The position numbers were made by a program, and so were the translations under genes. From assembly GCF_003725795.1 (NCBI RefSeq), contig NZ_RBEE01000045.1, positions 62,001-126,000 on the forward strand: a DNA stretch of 64,000 bases, read 5' to 3'. The DNA is from Pedobacter jejuensis. Its GTDB lineage: Bacteria > Bacteroidota > Bacteroidia > Sphingobacteriales > Sphingobacteriaceae. The notes under the pieces were generated by a model that ran no database searches, was not told where the DNA came from, and was given only the letters and a program-made list of their open reading frames with translations. Of the stretch, positions 27,229 to 36,698 are shown one piece after another (position 1 is the first letter of the stretch; the number at the start of each line of letters is the position of its first letter).

Positions 27229-28030
27229 CAAACTGACCATATTTTCTGTCCACCACAAGGCATTAGCAGTGCCCGAATGCAATTATATTCAGCCTATACA
27301 GGTCGGGAAGATTTTTTCTAATCTTGAATTGGGATTTATTTCTGATGATGATGGAAATAATATCTCAGCAAAAAATAAAACCTTTAGCGAATTAACTGCG
27401 GTTTATTGGATTTGGAAGAATTTAGATAAAATAAGCAGTGAATTTATTGGTCTTTGTCACTATAGAAGATACTTCACATTACCTCAATTAAGGGTGAAGA
27501 AAAAATTATGGATTACTAAAGAAATTATCGACCAAAGAGATATTTACAATAGCCCATTTAGTACCGAAGGTTTTCAACTGGTATGTAGTGAAAGCTTAGA
27601 AACCGAGCTATTGAAAGATCTTAATTCAGGCAATGTTATCGTTCCTTCTGCTACCCAACTATTATTAGAGCCTGGTTTTACTGCTTCGATAAAAATGCAT
27701 TATATCTATCACCACATTAAAGAAGATTGGTATTTAATGCGTGATACTGTTATTAAATTCCATCCAGAAATGGAACAAAATTTTGATATATTTTTTGATA
27801 GTGAAACAAAAATGCATTGCTATAATATGTTCATATCAAGCAAAGAAGTTTTTGGAAAATATTGCAGTTGGCTTTTCCCAATCCTATTCGAACTGGAGAG
27901 AAAGGTGAAATTATCTGAATACGAATATCAGCAGCGAATACTTGGTTTTCTTTCAGAAAGGTTATTTAACCTATATCTGTTCCACTATAATCTGCAAAAA
28001 GCTGAATACCCATTAATATTTTTCAATTAA
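27209..28030 (+). CDS. DUF4422 protein, probable galactofuranosyl-type glycosyltransferase
   Basis: This 273-residue protein carries the DUF4422 landmarks NISAKNKTFSELTAVYWIWK and FIGLCHYRRYF near the start, and MHCYNMFISSKEVF further on. Members lie in capsule and O-antigen loci, often next to glf, so transfer of galactofuranose is a reasonable inference. The start is GTG, overlapping glf by 20 bp; no in-frame ATG precedes the conserved IFSVHHK, so translational coupling is likely. Confidence 0.87.
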   Translation: MNLKLNNKLTIFSVHHKALAVPECNYIQPIQVGKIFSNLELGFISDDDGNNISAKNKTFSELTAVYWIWKNLDKISSEFIGLCHYRRYFTLPQLRVKKKLWITKEIIDQRDIYNSPFSTEGFQLVCSESLETELLKDLNSGNVIVPSATQLLLEPGFTASIKMHYIYHHIKEDWYLMRDTVIKFHPEMEQNFDIFFDSETKMHCYNMFISSKEVFGKYCSWLFPILFELERKVKLSEYEYQQRILGFLSERLFNLYLFHYNLQKAEYPLIFFN

Positions 28031-28034
28031 GCAA

Positions 28035-29123
28035 CTAACCTCCAACAACCCATCTCATTTTGGTTTTAAGAAGCAGCCGGGTTATTACGAATGCTATAAG
28101 ATACACAACTAAAAATCTCAAAACCGAAGCTAAAATATTTTGTCCTACAGATAAGTATAGATAATTCCATCTGTTTGATTTAAAAATTTCGGGTAAAAGT
28201 CTAATAATTAAGATTTGGTGTATGAGGTATATCCCAAATGTAGTTTGTCGTGGTTTCAATTTGGTATCGATAAAACGAACCGCACCAATTTTTAGGAGCA
28301 TTACAAACATGGTTAATGAATATAAAATATTTGAGATTCTTAGTGTATTATATTCATCTCTTGAGCCATGATGGATTAAGAAAATGACTTCGCAACAGGC
28401 AAATGCAAAGAAAGCTATATTCACAATAACAACATACTCCCACTTAACCTTCTTAACAAATGACATTACGTGATCGAAATACTTGTTTAGGTACACCCCT
28501 AACCAAAGGTAAAATACAAACCCAAAAAGTGCAGCAGAATGGTGCGTAACAAACCACTCATAATATAGGTTACAGCTGTAAACTAGCGATATAAGTAACA
28601 ATATTAGTCCGAACCATAGTTTATATAAATACTTTTTAAACAATAATAAGATACTGATACAAATCAAAAAATTAAGTATAAACCAAAAGCTACTTTCAAA
28701 AAGGATATATCTAAATTCCTCAGAAAAATAACCAACAGGGTCTCCATTAAAAAAAGATCTGCCAAGCTTAATATTTAAAACGGCCTTATGAACGAGGTTT
28801 AGAATTACTAATATCATAATCCAGAATAACCATGGCTTAATGGTACTTTTAAACCGGCGAACCAGATATTGCATTGGTGTATATTCAGTAAACTTATAAT
28901 TGATAAGAAAACCACCTATCAAAAAAAAAGCAATTGTAGCAAATTTCCAAAATTGCATGGATGCAACTTGGAGGTATAAATCTGTCTTATCTTCATATTT
29001 GATTCCCCAAAGTACTGCTGAGTGCTCGAATACAATTCCAACCATAGAGATGCATCTAATGGTATCTACAAAATTAAAATTCTTTTTTTCTTGCGTTGGT
29101 ATCTTTCGTGTTTCGATTTCCAT
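28035..29123 (-). CDS. Membrane acyltransferase (Acyltransferase_3 family)
   Basis: This 362-residue protein has about ten membrane helices. It begins with FNFVDTIRCISMVGIVFEHSAVLWG, containing the His-bearing first helix typical of O-acyltransferases, and FFLIGGFLINYKF, the R/K-rich loop region. Such enzymes add acetyl or other acyl groups to surface sugars. It closes the glycan locus, convergent with the DUF4422 gene with only 4 bp between stops. A terminator hairpin lies just upstream of the start. Confidence 0.88.
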   Translation of the reverse strand: MEIETRKIPTQEKKNFNFVDTIRCISMVGIVFEHSAVLWGIKYEDKTDLYLQVASMQFWKFATIAFFLIGGFLINYKFTEYTPMQYLVRRFKSTIKPWLFWIMILVILNLVHKAVLNIKLGRSFFNGDPVGYFSEEFRYILFESSFWFILNFLICISILLLFKKYLYKLWFGLILLLISLVYSCNLYYEWFVTHHSAALFGFVFYLWLGVYLNKYFDHVMSFVKKVKWEYVVIVNIAFFAFACCEVIFLIHHGSRDEYNTLRISNILYSLTMFVMLLKIGAVRFIDTKLKPRQTTFGIYLIHQILIIRLLPEIFKSNRWNYLYLSVGQNILASVLRFLVVYLIAFVITRLLLKTKMRWVVGG

Positions 29124-29156
29124 GTAAAGATTTTAGTAACTGGCCAAATATCAATA

Positions 29157-29191
29157 AAAAAAAGAGTTCCAAATTAATCGGAACTCTTTTA
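29157..29191 (-). terminator. Orphan terminator on the minus strand
   Basis: AAAAGAGTTCC pairs with GGAACTCTTTT (11 bp, nine-base loop); on the minus strand it is followed by a run of eight T. It has no annotated gene directly upstream. Confidence 0.8.
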
Positions 29192-29408
29192 ACATTTATG
29201 TATGTAAAATTTTACAGTTACTTTATCGCAATATATTGGATTCAACCAAGCGCAACTGCAAAGAAAATGAATTTCATTATCCGGATTATAAAATCTCTAA
29301 ATTGATATTTTATTTAGCAGTTTCTGATTCTGAATAAGTATTTAAGTTTGCTTTGCTCTTTTAAAAAATTTCTGAGATGGGCAATGTTGACCTAAATATT
29401 TTTAACCA

Positions 29409-29438
29409 TAAAAAAAGTGGCCTTTTGAGCCACTTTTA
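29409..29438 (-). terminator. Terminator of the rimP-nusA-infB operon
   Basis: AAAAAGTGGC pairs with GCCACTTTT around a seven-base loop, 19 bp past the infB stop; on the minus strand the T run follows. Confidence 0.85.
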
Positions 29439-29456
29439 AAATATCACTTTTTAGAA

Positions 29457-32400
29457 CTACAATTTCCTTGCAACTTCTACTTGTTCGTAAGCTTCTACGA
29501 TATCGCCAACTTCGATGTTGTTAAAGTTTTGAATGTTTAAACCACATTCATAACCTTTCAATACTTCCTTAACATCATCTTTAAAGCGTTTTAACGATGC
29601 TAACTCACCTGTGTAAACTACAACACCATCTCTAACGATACGAATTTTGCTGTTACGGGTAATTTTACCATCTAATACCATACAACCTGCAATGGTACCA
29701 ACTTTAGTAATTTTGAAAGTTTCGCGTATCTCTACGTTAGCCACAATCTTCTCTTCAAACTCTGGGTCTAACATACCTTCCATCGCCGATTTAATCTCAT
29801 TGATTGCATCGTAAATGATAGAATATAAACGTATATCGATTTGCTCTTGCTCTGCCAGTTTACGTGCACCTGTTGATGGACGAACCTGGAAACCAATGAT
29901 AATCGCATCTGAAGCCGAAGCCAATAATACATCAGATTCTGAAATCTGACCTACACCTTTACTAATAATATTGATTTGGATTTGCTCAGTCGATAATTTT
30001 AATAATGAATCGGCTAATGCTTCGATAGAACCATCCACATCACCTTTAACGATGATATTAAGCTCTTTGAAGTTACCAATTGCTAAACGACGACCAATCT
30101 CATCCAAGGTAATGTGTTTCTGAGTACGCAAACCTTGCTCACGTTGTAACTGCATACGTTTGTTTGCAATGTCACGTGCTTCAGTTTCACTTTCTAAGGC
30201 ATTAAATCTATCACCTGCTGTAGGTGCGCCTTGCATACCTAATACTTGTACTGGTTGCGATGGCCCTGCGGAATCTACCTTCGCACCACGTTCGTTTGTT
30301 AACGCTTTTACACGTCCACTATAACTTCCTGCTAAGATTGGGTCTCCAACTCTTAATGTACCAGCCTGAACCAATACTGTAGTTACAATACCACGTCCTT
30401 TATCTAGTGCCGATTCAATTACTGTACCTGTAGCTCTCTTATTAGGGTTCGCTTTCAGCTCTAGTAATTCAGCTTCTAATAATACTTTATCTAAAAGTAA
30501 ATCAACATTTAAACCGCTTTTGCTTGATATTTCTTGAGATTGATATTTACCACCCCAATCTTCAACCAAAATGTTCATTACCGATAATTGCTCACGTACT
30601 TTATCCGCATTTGCACCTGGTTTATCAACTTTAGTAAAAGCAAATACCAATGGAACACCTGCTGCTTGTGCATGGTTTATCGCCTCTTTTGTTTGAGGCA
30701 TTACTGCATCATCCGCAGCAATAACAATAATTGCAATATCTGCTGCCTTAGCACCACGAGCACGCATCGCTGTAAACGCTTCGTGACCAGGAGTATCTAA
30801 GAAAGTTACTTTTTTGCCAGTTGGTGTAGTTACCATGTAAGCACCAATGTGCTGTGTAATACCACCCGCTTCACCGGCAACTACATTTGCTTTACGAATA
30901 TAATCCAGCAATGAAGTTTTACCATGATCCACGTGACCCATAATTGTAACAACCGGAGCTCTTTCAATTAGGGTTTCAACTGCATCTTCTTCTTCAATAA
31001 CGTTTTCCTCATCTTCATCAGGTTTAACGAATTGAATTTCATAACCAAATTCATCAGCAACAATTGTCAATGTTTCAGCATCTAAACGCTGATTGATTGA
31101 CACGAACATACCCAGACTCATACAAGTACCAATAATTTTGGTAACTGGTACGTCCATCATACTTGCAAGTTCGTTTGCTGTAACAAATTCTGTTACTTTT
31201 AATATTTTCGATTGAGATTCAAGTTCATTTGCTGCTTCTTCTGCGTTATATGCAACATCATCACGTTTTTGACGACGTAATTTAGCACGTTGAGCGAATT
31301 TACCCGATTTACCTGCACCACTTAAACGAGCAAGTGTTGCTTTGATTTGATCTTGAATTTCCTTCTCAGTAGGCTCTTCTTTAGGTCCGCTTGGTGTAGC
31401 ATTTCTATTTTGAAAACCTGGTCTGGTGTTGTTATTATTTCTATTTCCCTGATATGGGGTTCCACCGCCACCTGCTGGTCGGTTACCTTGGTAAGGCGTG
31501 CCACTTGCAGGTCTGTTACCTTGGTAAGGTGTACGAGGTTGCCCTGGCGCGCCACCTTGTCCTTGAGTAGCTGGATTTTGACCAGGCTGACCCTGACCAC
31601 CACCATGCTGACCTTGTTGACCTGGTGCTCCTGGAGTTTTCTTGCGTTTACGTTTGCGTTTTGCCGCTTCGCTATCACTCGATGAGGCTACAGGACCATT
31701 TCTTCTATCAGGAGTTGTTGGTAAAACAATTTTACCAATAATATTCGGACCAGTTAATTTAACCGAACGGGCTTTCATAACCTCAGGTTCAGTGCTAACT
31801 GGTGTTGCTGGTTTAACTTCTGGTGTAGCTGGAACTTCAGCTTTCGGTGCTTCTGCTTTAGGTTGCTCTACAACTGGTTTTGGAGTTTCCTCTACCTTTG
31901 CAACTGGTTGTGGCGCTTCTGCTTTAACTTCAGGCTGATCTTTCTTAACTTCTATCGGCTTTTCCTCTACATTAGGTTGCTCTGCAACTGGTTTCGGTGC
32001 TTCTTCAACTTTCGGAGCAGGTTCTGGAGTTTCTTCCTTTTTAGCTGGTCTTGTTTTAGAATTAAGATCGTTTAAATCAATTTTACCTACAATTTTAACA
32101 CCCGGAAGACTACCATCATCGGCTTTATCTTCTGTTTTAGTTTCCTTTACAGGTTCCGCAACAGGAGGTGTTTCTACTTTTGGTGCCTCAGCTTTAGGTT
32201 TCTCTACCTGTGGAGCGAACGATTGAGTATTTTTGATTAAAATCTCTTCGTTTTTCTCAAAATCGGTGTTCTTTTTCGGTGCTTCAGCTGGCTTTTCGGT
32301 CTCAGGCTCGTCACGACGTATTTTACCAATCACTATTTGTTTGGCTTCTTCTCTTACGATCTTATCTCCCTGATACTCTTTTAATAAGGCATTATACATA

Positions 32401-32534
32401 TCGCCCGAAAGTTTAAACATAGGGCTTTTCTCGGCTGAGAAACCCTTTTTGTTTAAAAACTCTACGGCCGTACCCATGCCAATATTAAGTTCTTTAATAG
32501 CTTTAATTAAAATGATTGGTTTGTCGTCTGACAT
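29457..32534 (-). CDS. infB: Translation initiation factor IF-2
   Basis: IF-2 is the GTPase that places initiator tRNA on the 30S subunit and promotes subunit joining. Its 1025 residues include a short IF2_N domain at the start ([21 protein letters not shown]), a long low-complexity Pro/Ala/Glu/Lys-rich linker (about 75-280), a basic KRKRKRKK patch followed by Gly/Gln-rich repeats (about 295-390), then the G domain with GHVDHGKT near 537 and DTPGHEAF, and the C-terminal domains ending in VARKL. The fourth G motif reads TKVD instead of NKxD near residue 636. It is the last gene of the rimP-nusA-infB operon, 62 bp after nusA. Confidence 0.98.
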   Translation of the reverse strand: MSDDKPIILIKAIKELNIGMGTAVEFLNKKGFSAEKSPMFKLSGDMYNALLKEYQGDKIVREEAKQIVIGKIRRDEPETEKPAEAPKKNTDFEKNEEILIKNTQSFAPQVEKPKAEAPKVETPPVAEPVKETKTEDKADDGSLPGVKIVGKIDLNDLNSKTRPAKKEETPEPAPKVEEAPKPVAEQPNVEEKPIEVKKDQPEVKAEAPQPVAKVEETPKPVVEQPKAEAPKAEVPATPEVKPATPVSTEPEVMKARSVKLTGPNIIGKIVLPTTPDRRNGPVASSSDSEAAKRKRKRKKTPGAPGQQGQHGGGQGQPGQNPATQGQGGAPGQPRTPYQGNRPASGTPYQGNRPAGGGGTPYQGNRNNNNTRPGFQNRNATPSGPKEEPTEKEIQDQIKATLARLSGAGKSGKFAQRAKLRRQKRDDVAYNAEEAANELESQSKILKVTEFVTANELASMMDVPVTKIIGTCMSLGMFVSINQRLDAETLTIVADEFGYEIQFVKPDEDEENVIEEEDAVETLIERAPVVTIMGHVDHGKTSLLDYIRKANVVAGEAGGITQHIGAYMVTTPTGKKVTFLDTPGHEAFTAMRARGAKAADIAIIVIAADDAVMPQTKEAINHAQAAGVPLVFAFTKVDKPGANADKVREQLSVMNILVEDWGGKYQSQEISSKSGLNVDLLLDKVLLEAELLELKANPNKRATGTVIESALDKGRGIVTTVLVQAGTLRVGDPILAGSYSGRVKALTNERGAKVDSAGPSQPVQVLGMQGAPTAGDRFNALESETEARDIANKRMQLQREQGLRTQKHITLDEIGRRLAIGNFKELNIIVKGDVDGSIEALADSLLKLSTEQIQINIISKGVGQISESDVLLASASDAIIIGFQVRPSTGARKLAEQEQIDIRLYSIIYDAINEIKSAMEGMLDPEFEEKIVANVEIRETFKITKVGTIAGCMVLDGKITRNSKIRIVRDGVVVYTGELASLKRFKDDVKEVLKGYECGLNIQNFNNIEVGDIVEAYEQVEVARKL

Positions 32535-32596
32535 TTAGCTCCTGTTATTGTTTTTATTTTAATACAAAAGTAGTGTTTATTTGGCAATTACACCAC

Positions 32597-33841
32597 TTAT
32601 TCAAATTCTGACTTCAAAATTTGAACCACTTCTTTAATGGTTTCTTCTTCAAGGTCGGTGCGTTTTACTAAATCTTCTACCGTAAGTGCTAAAACACTCT
32701 TAGCAGTATCGCAACCGATAGCCTTTAATTCGTCGATAATCCAGCTATCAATCTCATCTGAGAATTCTTCTAAATCAACATCTTCATCTGTTTCTTCACC
32801 AGCTTCGCGGTAAACATCAATTTCATAACCGGTTAATTTACCAGCAAGTTTAATATTATGCCCACCACGGCCAATCGCCAATGATACTTGATCAGGTTTT
32901 AAATAAACCGATGCGTGTTTAGTATCATCATCTAATTTAATAGAAGTAATTTTTGCCGGACTTAAAGCACGTGTAATATATAATGAAGTATTATTTGTGA
33001 AATTAATCACATCAATATTTTCGTTTTTCAATTCGCGAACAATACCATGAATACGAGATCCTTTCATACCTACGCATGCACCTACCGGATCAATACGATC
33101 ATCGTAAGATTCTACAGCAACTTTGGCACGTTCTCCTGGTTCACGAACAATTTTCTTTATGGTAATTAAACCATCGAAAATCTCTGGAACTTCTTGTTCA
33201 AACAAACGCTGTAAAAACTCAGGTGCTGTTCTTGATATAATAATTTTCGGGTTGGCATTAATCATTTCTACTTTAGAAATTACTGCTCTAACAGAATCTC
33301 CTTTTTTGAAATAATCTGCAGGAATTTGTTCTGTTTTCGGCATTAAAAGTTCGTTACCTTCATCATCCAAAACCAAAGTTTCTTTTTTCCATACCTGATA
33401 AACTTCACCCGATACCACTTCACCTACTCTATCTTTATATTTTTTGAAGATTTCGTCTTTTTCTAATTCTAACACCTTAGAAACTAAAGTTTGGCGAGCA
33501 GCTAATATTGCTCTACGACCGAAACTCTCTAAAGTAATTTGTTCGATATAGTCATCTCCAACTTCTAAAGTATTGTCTAATTTAGAAACTTCAGCAAGTT
33601 CGATTTCTAGGTCATCATCTTCAGAAAATCCGTCTTCCATTACTTTTCTCGTTCTCCAGATTTCCAAATCCCCGTTATCAGGATTTACAATAACATCACA
33701 GTTTTCGTCTGTTCCGTATTTTTTACGCAACATGCTACGAAAAACTTCTTCCAACACACTAATCACCGTTGGGCGATCTATATTTTTGAAATCCTTAAAC
33801 TCCTGGAAAGAGTCGATTAAATTAATTGTTGTAGTACTCAT
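32597..33841 (-). CDS. nusA: Transcription termination/antitermination factor NusA
   Basis: NusA binds RNA polymerase and modulates pausing, termination and antitermination. Its 414 residues include an N-terminal polymerase-binding domain (about 1-125), an S1 domain (RVGEVVSGEVYQVW, about 137 onward) and two KH domains (VGACVGMKGSRIHGIVREL and SLAIGRGGHNIKLAGKLTG). The C-terminal acidic repeat region is short, as in Bacteroidota. It is preceded by rimP with a 64-bp gap and followed by infB. Confidence 0.97.
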   Translation of the reverse strand: MSTTTINLIDSFQEFKDFKNIDRPTVISVLEEVFRSMLRKKYGTDENCDVIVNPDNGDLEIWRTRKVMEDGFSEDDDLEIELAEVSKLDNTLEVGDDYIEQITLESFGRRAILAARQTLVSKVLELEKDEIFKKYKDRVGEVVSGEVYQVWKKETLVLDDEGNELLMPKTEQIPADYFKKGDSVRAVISKVEMINANPKIIISRTAPEFLQRLFEQEVPEIFDGLITIKKIVREPGERAKVAVESYDDRIDPVGACVGMKGSRIHGIVRELKNENIDVINFTNNTSLYITRALSPAKITSIKLDDDTKHASVYLKPDQVSLAIGRGGHNIKLAGKLTGYEIDVYREAGEETDEDVDLEEFSDEIDSWIIDELKAIGCDTAKSVLALTVEDLVKRTDLEEETIKEVVQILKSEFE

Positions 33842-33905
33842 TTTTTACCATGATTAAATAGATTTGTAGGGTTACAAGGTAATCTCGTTTCGCTCCTAAA
33901 TCGTA

Positions 33906-34370
33906 TTACTTAAAACTTATTAATACACTTGTTTCTAATATATCATTAAACGGAACAGATGTTTGTACTGAAACCGCTTTTTTACCTTTTTCTTTAACTG
34001 ATTCTTCAATCAGAATATTATTATCGGTAACCTCTAAAAGCTTACCTTCTTTTTTTTGTCCGCCTGCAAATTTAATGCTGATAGAACGGCCAATGTTTTT
34101 ATTATACTGGCGGATAAGTTTTAATGGCTCACCAACACCAGGAGAAGAAACTTCTAAGTTATAAGCTTGTTCTATGGTGTTTTCTTCTTCTAAATGAAAA
34201 CCAACATGCCTGCTAATGGCTACACAATCTTGTATGCTTATACCTTCATCGCCATCCACATTAATAATTAATTTATTGTTTGGCAACATTTTTACTTCAA
34301 CCAAAAAAAGTTCTGGTCTGTCTGCAATTTTCTCTTCTACGAGCGCTGTAACTCTCTTTTCTACCTGCAT
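33906..34370 (-). CDS. rimP: Ribosome maturation factor RimP
   Basis: RimP assists 30S assembly. The 154-residue product has the two-domain layout, with LFLVEVKMLPNNKLIINVDGD, ISRHVGFHLEEE and the highly conserved LEVSSPGVGEPLK. It opens the operon. The leader between its promoter (34434-34464) and the ATG is about 57 nt and contains a terminator-like hairpin. Confidence 0.96.
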   Translation of the reverse strand: MQVEKRVTALVEEKIADRPELFLVEVKMLPNNKLIINVDGDEGISIQDCVAISRHVGFHLEEENTIEQAYNLEVSSPGVGEPLKLIRQYNKNIGRSISIKFAGGQKKEGKLLEVTDNNILIEESVKEKGKKAVSVQTSVPFNDILETSVLISFK

Positions 34371-34390
34371 ATTTTAATCTGATTTCATAG

Positions 34391-34415
34391 AAAAAGGGGA
34401 CATTGTCCCCTTCTC
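34391..34415 (-). terminator. Terminator-like hairpin in the rimP leader
   Basis: On the minus strand AAGGGGAC pairs with GTCCCCTT around a three-base loop, followed by TTTC. It lies downstream of the rimP promoter and 20 bp before the ATG, and also downstream of the lipoprotein gene. It may terminate the latter, attenuate the former, or both. Confidence 0.7.
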
Positions 34416-34433
34416 TTTTCTTCGATTACGATG

Positions 34434-34464
34434 CAAATGTACATAAATTTTAGAAATAATCAAA
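34434..34464 (-). promoter_or_regulatory. Promoter of the rimP-nusA-infB operon
   Basis: The minus strand has TTTG (34464-34461), exactly 19 nt, then TACATTTG (34441-34434): an ideal Bacteroidota promoter. Confidence 0.82.
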
Positions 34465-34491
34465 CTCTAATACAGGAATTTACACGTAAGA

Positions 34492-34920
34492 CTATCTTTT
34501 TAGCGTTTGTTGTTGCGGCTCTAAGTTGTGTTTTATGGTGCCTTTAAATAGCTTGCCTCCGTTTGCGAATTCTACACCAATATAACTTTCGACCAAATAT
34601 TTTTTACTTTTTAAAAATGATTTTTGAGGTGAAAAAATAAGAGAATCGCCGCTAAGAATTGTCTTGCCTAAAATATTTATTTCATCCTGCAAACTATCTG
34701 TATCGCCCGGTGTTAATAAAACCGAAATAAAATCGACAGAATCTGGATTGGCCTGGTAAACTTTTTTAATTTCGAATAAACTAGCTTCATCAATATTTTT
34801 AATTATGATTGAGCTGCTGTCGGCAGAAAACTTGATGGTTGGCTTATTGTTTTTACTCTTACAGGAAGCTATATTTATTGCAACAACAAAAACAAACAAA
34901 TATTTAACAGATTTAAACAT
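34492..34920 (-). CDS. Lipoprotein of unknown function
   Basis: This 142-residue protein has a lipoprotein signal peptide (MFKSVKYLFVFVVAINIASC, Cys20 as the lipidation site). The rest is a small beta-rich domain with SADSSSIIIKNIDEASLFEIKKVY and SYIGVEFANGGKLFKGTI. No family is recognised. The residues after the cysteine (KSKNN) are lysine-rich, and outer-membrane versus inner-membrane placement cannot be told. It is divergent from the PF04020 gene with only 18 bp between starts. Confidence 0.78.
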   Translation of the reverse strand: MFKSVKYLFVFVVAINIASCKSKNNKPTIKFSADSSSIIIKNIDEASLFEIKKVYQANPDSVDFISVLLTPGDTDSLQDEINILGKTILSGDSLIFSPQKSFLKSKKYLVESYIGVEFANGGKLFKGTIKHNLEPQQQTLKR

Positions 34921-34938
34921 TTTACTAAATTAAACATT

Positions 34939-35283
34939 ATGAGATTAATTATTGAAATCCTTTTGATGGGATTAGCCGTTTTTATCGGTGCGAAACTGGT
35001 TCCGGGTGTAACTGTAGATGGTTATGGAAGTGCAATTATTGCAGCTGTATTAATTGCATTGGCGAATGCTACAATTGGATTCATTTTAAGATTATTAACT
35101 TTTCCGGTAAATTTTCTAACGTTAGGGTTAATGTCATTCATCATTACAGTACTAATGATTTTATTGGTTGATAGCATGATGACATCATTTAATACTACAG
35201 GATTTTTTGCAGCCGCATTTTTAGCGATTGTAGTAGCGCTGATTAAAGCAATTTTTGGTGCAATTGCTGGAGATAAAGAATAA
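34939..35283 (+). CDS. Four-helix membrane protein, PF04020 (phage holin family 4, superfamily II)
   Basis: This 114-residue protein has four membrane segments and the PF04020 pattern: a Gly/Val-rich motif after helix 1 (VPGVTVDGYGSAIIAAVLIALAN) and FPVNFLTLGLMSFIITVLMI. Despite the holin name, such proteins are common chromosomal membrane proteins of unknown role, and nothing phage-like lies nearby. It is followed by palindromic repeats rather than by a plain terminator. Confidence 0.85.
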   Translation: MRLIIEILLMGLAVFIGAKLVPGVTVDGYGSAIIAAVLIALANATIGFILRLLTFPVNFLTLGLMSFIITVLMILLVDSMMTSFNTTGFFAAAFLAIVVALIKAIFGAIAGDKE

Positions 35284-35303
35284 TTCAGTTTACAGTTTTT
35301 AGT

Positions 35304-35397
35304 AATCAGTTGGCAATATAAATCCAACTGATTGCTTTTCGGTTCTAAGTTTTCAGTTGGCTTTTTGAACTGCCAACTGAAAATTGCCAACTGAAAA
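35304..35397. repeat. Cluster of CAGTTGGC / GCCAACTG palindromes
   Basis: AATCAGTTGG (35304-35313) pairs with CCAACTGATT (35324-35333). TTTTCAGTTGGC (35350-35361) pairs with GCCAACTGAAAA at 35372-35383 or with the identical copy at 35386-35397. The second copy touches the acyl-CoA dehydrogenase stop. Confidence 0.8.
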
Positions 35398-36537
35398 CTA
35401 CCTGATAACTTCCCTAGAAATTACCATTTTCTGTATTTCAGAAGTGCCCTCGTAAATCTGCGTAATTTTCGCATCACGCATTAAACGTTCTACATGGTAC
35501 TCTTTCACAAAACCGTAACCTCCGTGAACTTGAACTGCTTCTATAGTAACATCCATAGCTACTTTTGATGCAAATAGTTTAGCCATAGAACCAGCCTGTG
35601 TATAAGGTAAACCTTGATCTTTTAACCATGCGGCTTTATATACCAATAACCTGGCAGCTTCGATTTGCGTTGCCATGTCTGCTAATTTAAAAGCAATTGC
35701 CTGGTGTTCTGAAATTGGTTTTCCGAAAGATTTTCTGGCTTTAGCATATTGTGTTGCCAATTCGAAAGCACCTTGGGCAATACCTAATGCTTGTGCAGCA
35801 ATTCCAATTCTACCACCTTCTAAAGTTTTCATTGCGAACTTAAAGCCAAATCCGTCTTCACCTATTCTATTCTCTTTTGGTACTTTCACATCGTTAAACA
35901 TTAATGAGTGCGTATCAGAACCACGAATTCCTAATTTATTTTCTTTCGGACCAATCGTAAATCCTTCCATACCTTTTTCAACAATAAAAGCATTAATGCC
36001 TTTATGCCTTAACTCAGGATGGGTTTGTGCTATAACCAAATAAGTTGAAGCAGAACTCCCATTAGTAATCCAGTTTTTTGTTCCATTGAGCAGATAATAA
36101 TCGCCTTTATCTTCGGCTGTTGTGCTTTGAGAGGTTGCATCAGATCCAGCTTCTGGTTCTGATAAACAAAAAGCACCAATTTTTTCGCCAGAAGCCAGAG
36201 GTTTAAGGTATTTCTCTTTTTGCGCCTCACTTCCATAAGCCTCTAAACCATAGCAAACCAGGGAGTTATTAACAGAAACAACAACAGATGCTGAAGCATC
36301 GATTTTGGAAAGCTCTTCCATTACCAACACATATGAAATTGCATCCAATCCGCTTCCATTATATTTTTCAGAAACCATCATTCCTAAAAACCCAAGCTCT
36401 CCAAGCTTTTTAATTTGTTCGGTGGGAAATTTCTGATGTTCGTCTCGCTCGATAACACCAGGTTTTAACTCCTGATTAGCAAAATCTCTGGCAGCTTGCT
36501 GAATCATTATCTGTTCTTCACTTAATTCGAAATGCAT
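35398..36537 (-). CDS. Acyl-CoA dehydrogenase, short-chain type
   Basis: This FAD enzyme makes the first double bond in beta-oxidation. The 379-residue protein has the two family signatures, AFCLSEPEAGSDATS (FAD contact, about 125-140) and QVHGGYGFVKEYHVERLMRDAKITQIYEGTSEIQ near the C-terminus, whose glutamate (IYEGT) is the catalytic base of short-chain/butyryl-CoA-type members. The N-terminus starts directly at ELSEEQIMIQQAARDFA, so it is complete. It stands alone; an enoyl-CoA isomerase and a dienoyl-CoA reductase for the same pathway are near the right end of the window. Confidence 0.94.
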   Translation of the reverse strand: MHFELSEEQIMIQQAARDFANQELKPGVIERDEHQKFPTEQIKKLGELGFLGMMVSEKYNGSGLDAISYVLVMEELSKIDASASVVVSVNNSLVCYGLEAYGSEAQKEKYLKPLASGEKIGAFCLSEPEAGSDATSQSTTAEDKGDYYLLNGTKNWITNGSSASTYLVIAQTHPELRHKGINAFIVEKGMEGFTIGPKENKLGIRGSDTHSLMFNDVKVPKENRIGEDGFGFKFAMKTLEGGRIGIAAQALGIAQGAFELATQYAKARKSFGKPISEHQAIAFKLADMATQIEAARLLVYKAAWLKDQGLPYTQAGSMAKLFASKVAMDVTIEAVQVHGGYGFVKEYHVERLMRDAKITQIYEGTSEIQKMVISREVIR

Positions 36538-36590
36538 AACATTTATGTATAAAAGGTTAGTATATCAAAAGTAGTATTTATTGTTCGAAA

Positions 36591-36614
36591 ATACTATGGC
36601 TGCATAGTATTTAT
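36591..36614. terminator. Hairpin after the YbhN-like gene
   Basis: AAATACTATG and CATAGTATTT form a perfect 10-bp stem with a four-base loop; no strong T run, so termination is uncertain. Confidence 0.45.
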
Positions 36615-36698
36615 TTTGTAATTTACTCGGTAAAGCAGAATGCCTTCATTGCGAACCAGTCCATTCTTGCTAATATGATTTGGATGTAATTAGCTTTT

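Larger units (their letters stand above)
29124..29456. other. Non-coding gap with two terminators
   Basis: Between the acyltransferase start and infB end there is no gene-sized frame. It holds the infB terminator (29409-29438), a second strong minus-strand terminator (29157-29191) and, between them, the 14-bp palindrome TGTAAAATTTTACA. A small RNA ending at the second terminator is possible. Confidence 0.6.

Noticed and set aside
29096-29305. 69-residue plus-strand frame in the gap before infB
   Set aside because: It runs through a terminator hairpin, starts antisense to the acyltransferase N-terminus and has no protein-like pattern.
31322-31938. Long open frames in other phases across the infB linker
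   Set aside because: The Pro/Ala/Gly-rich repeats of infB keep other frames open; composition and lack of motifs mark them as shadows.
34939-35283. Prophage remnant because of the holin-family protein
   Set aside because: PF04020 proteins are ordinary chromosomal membrane proteins and no other phage gene is nearby.
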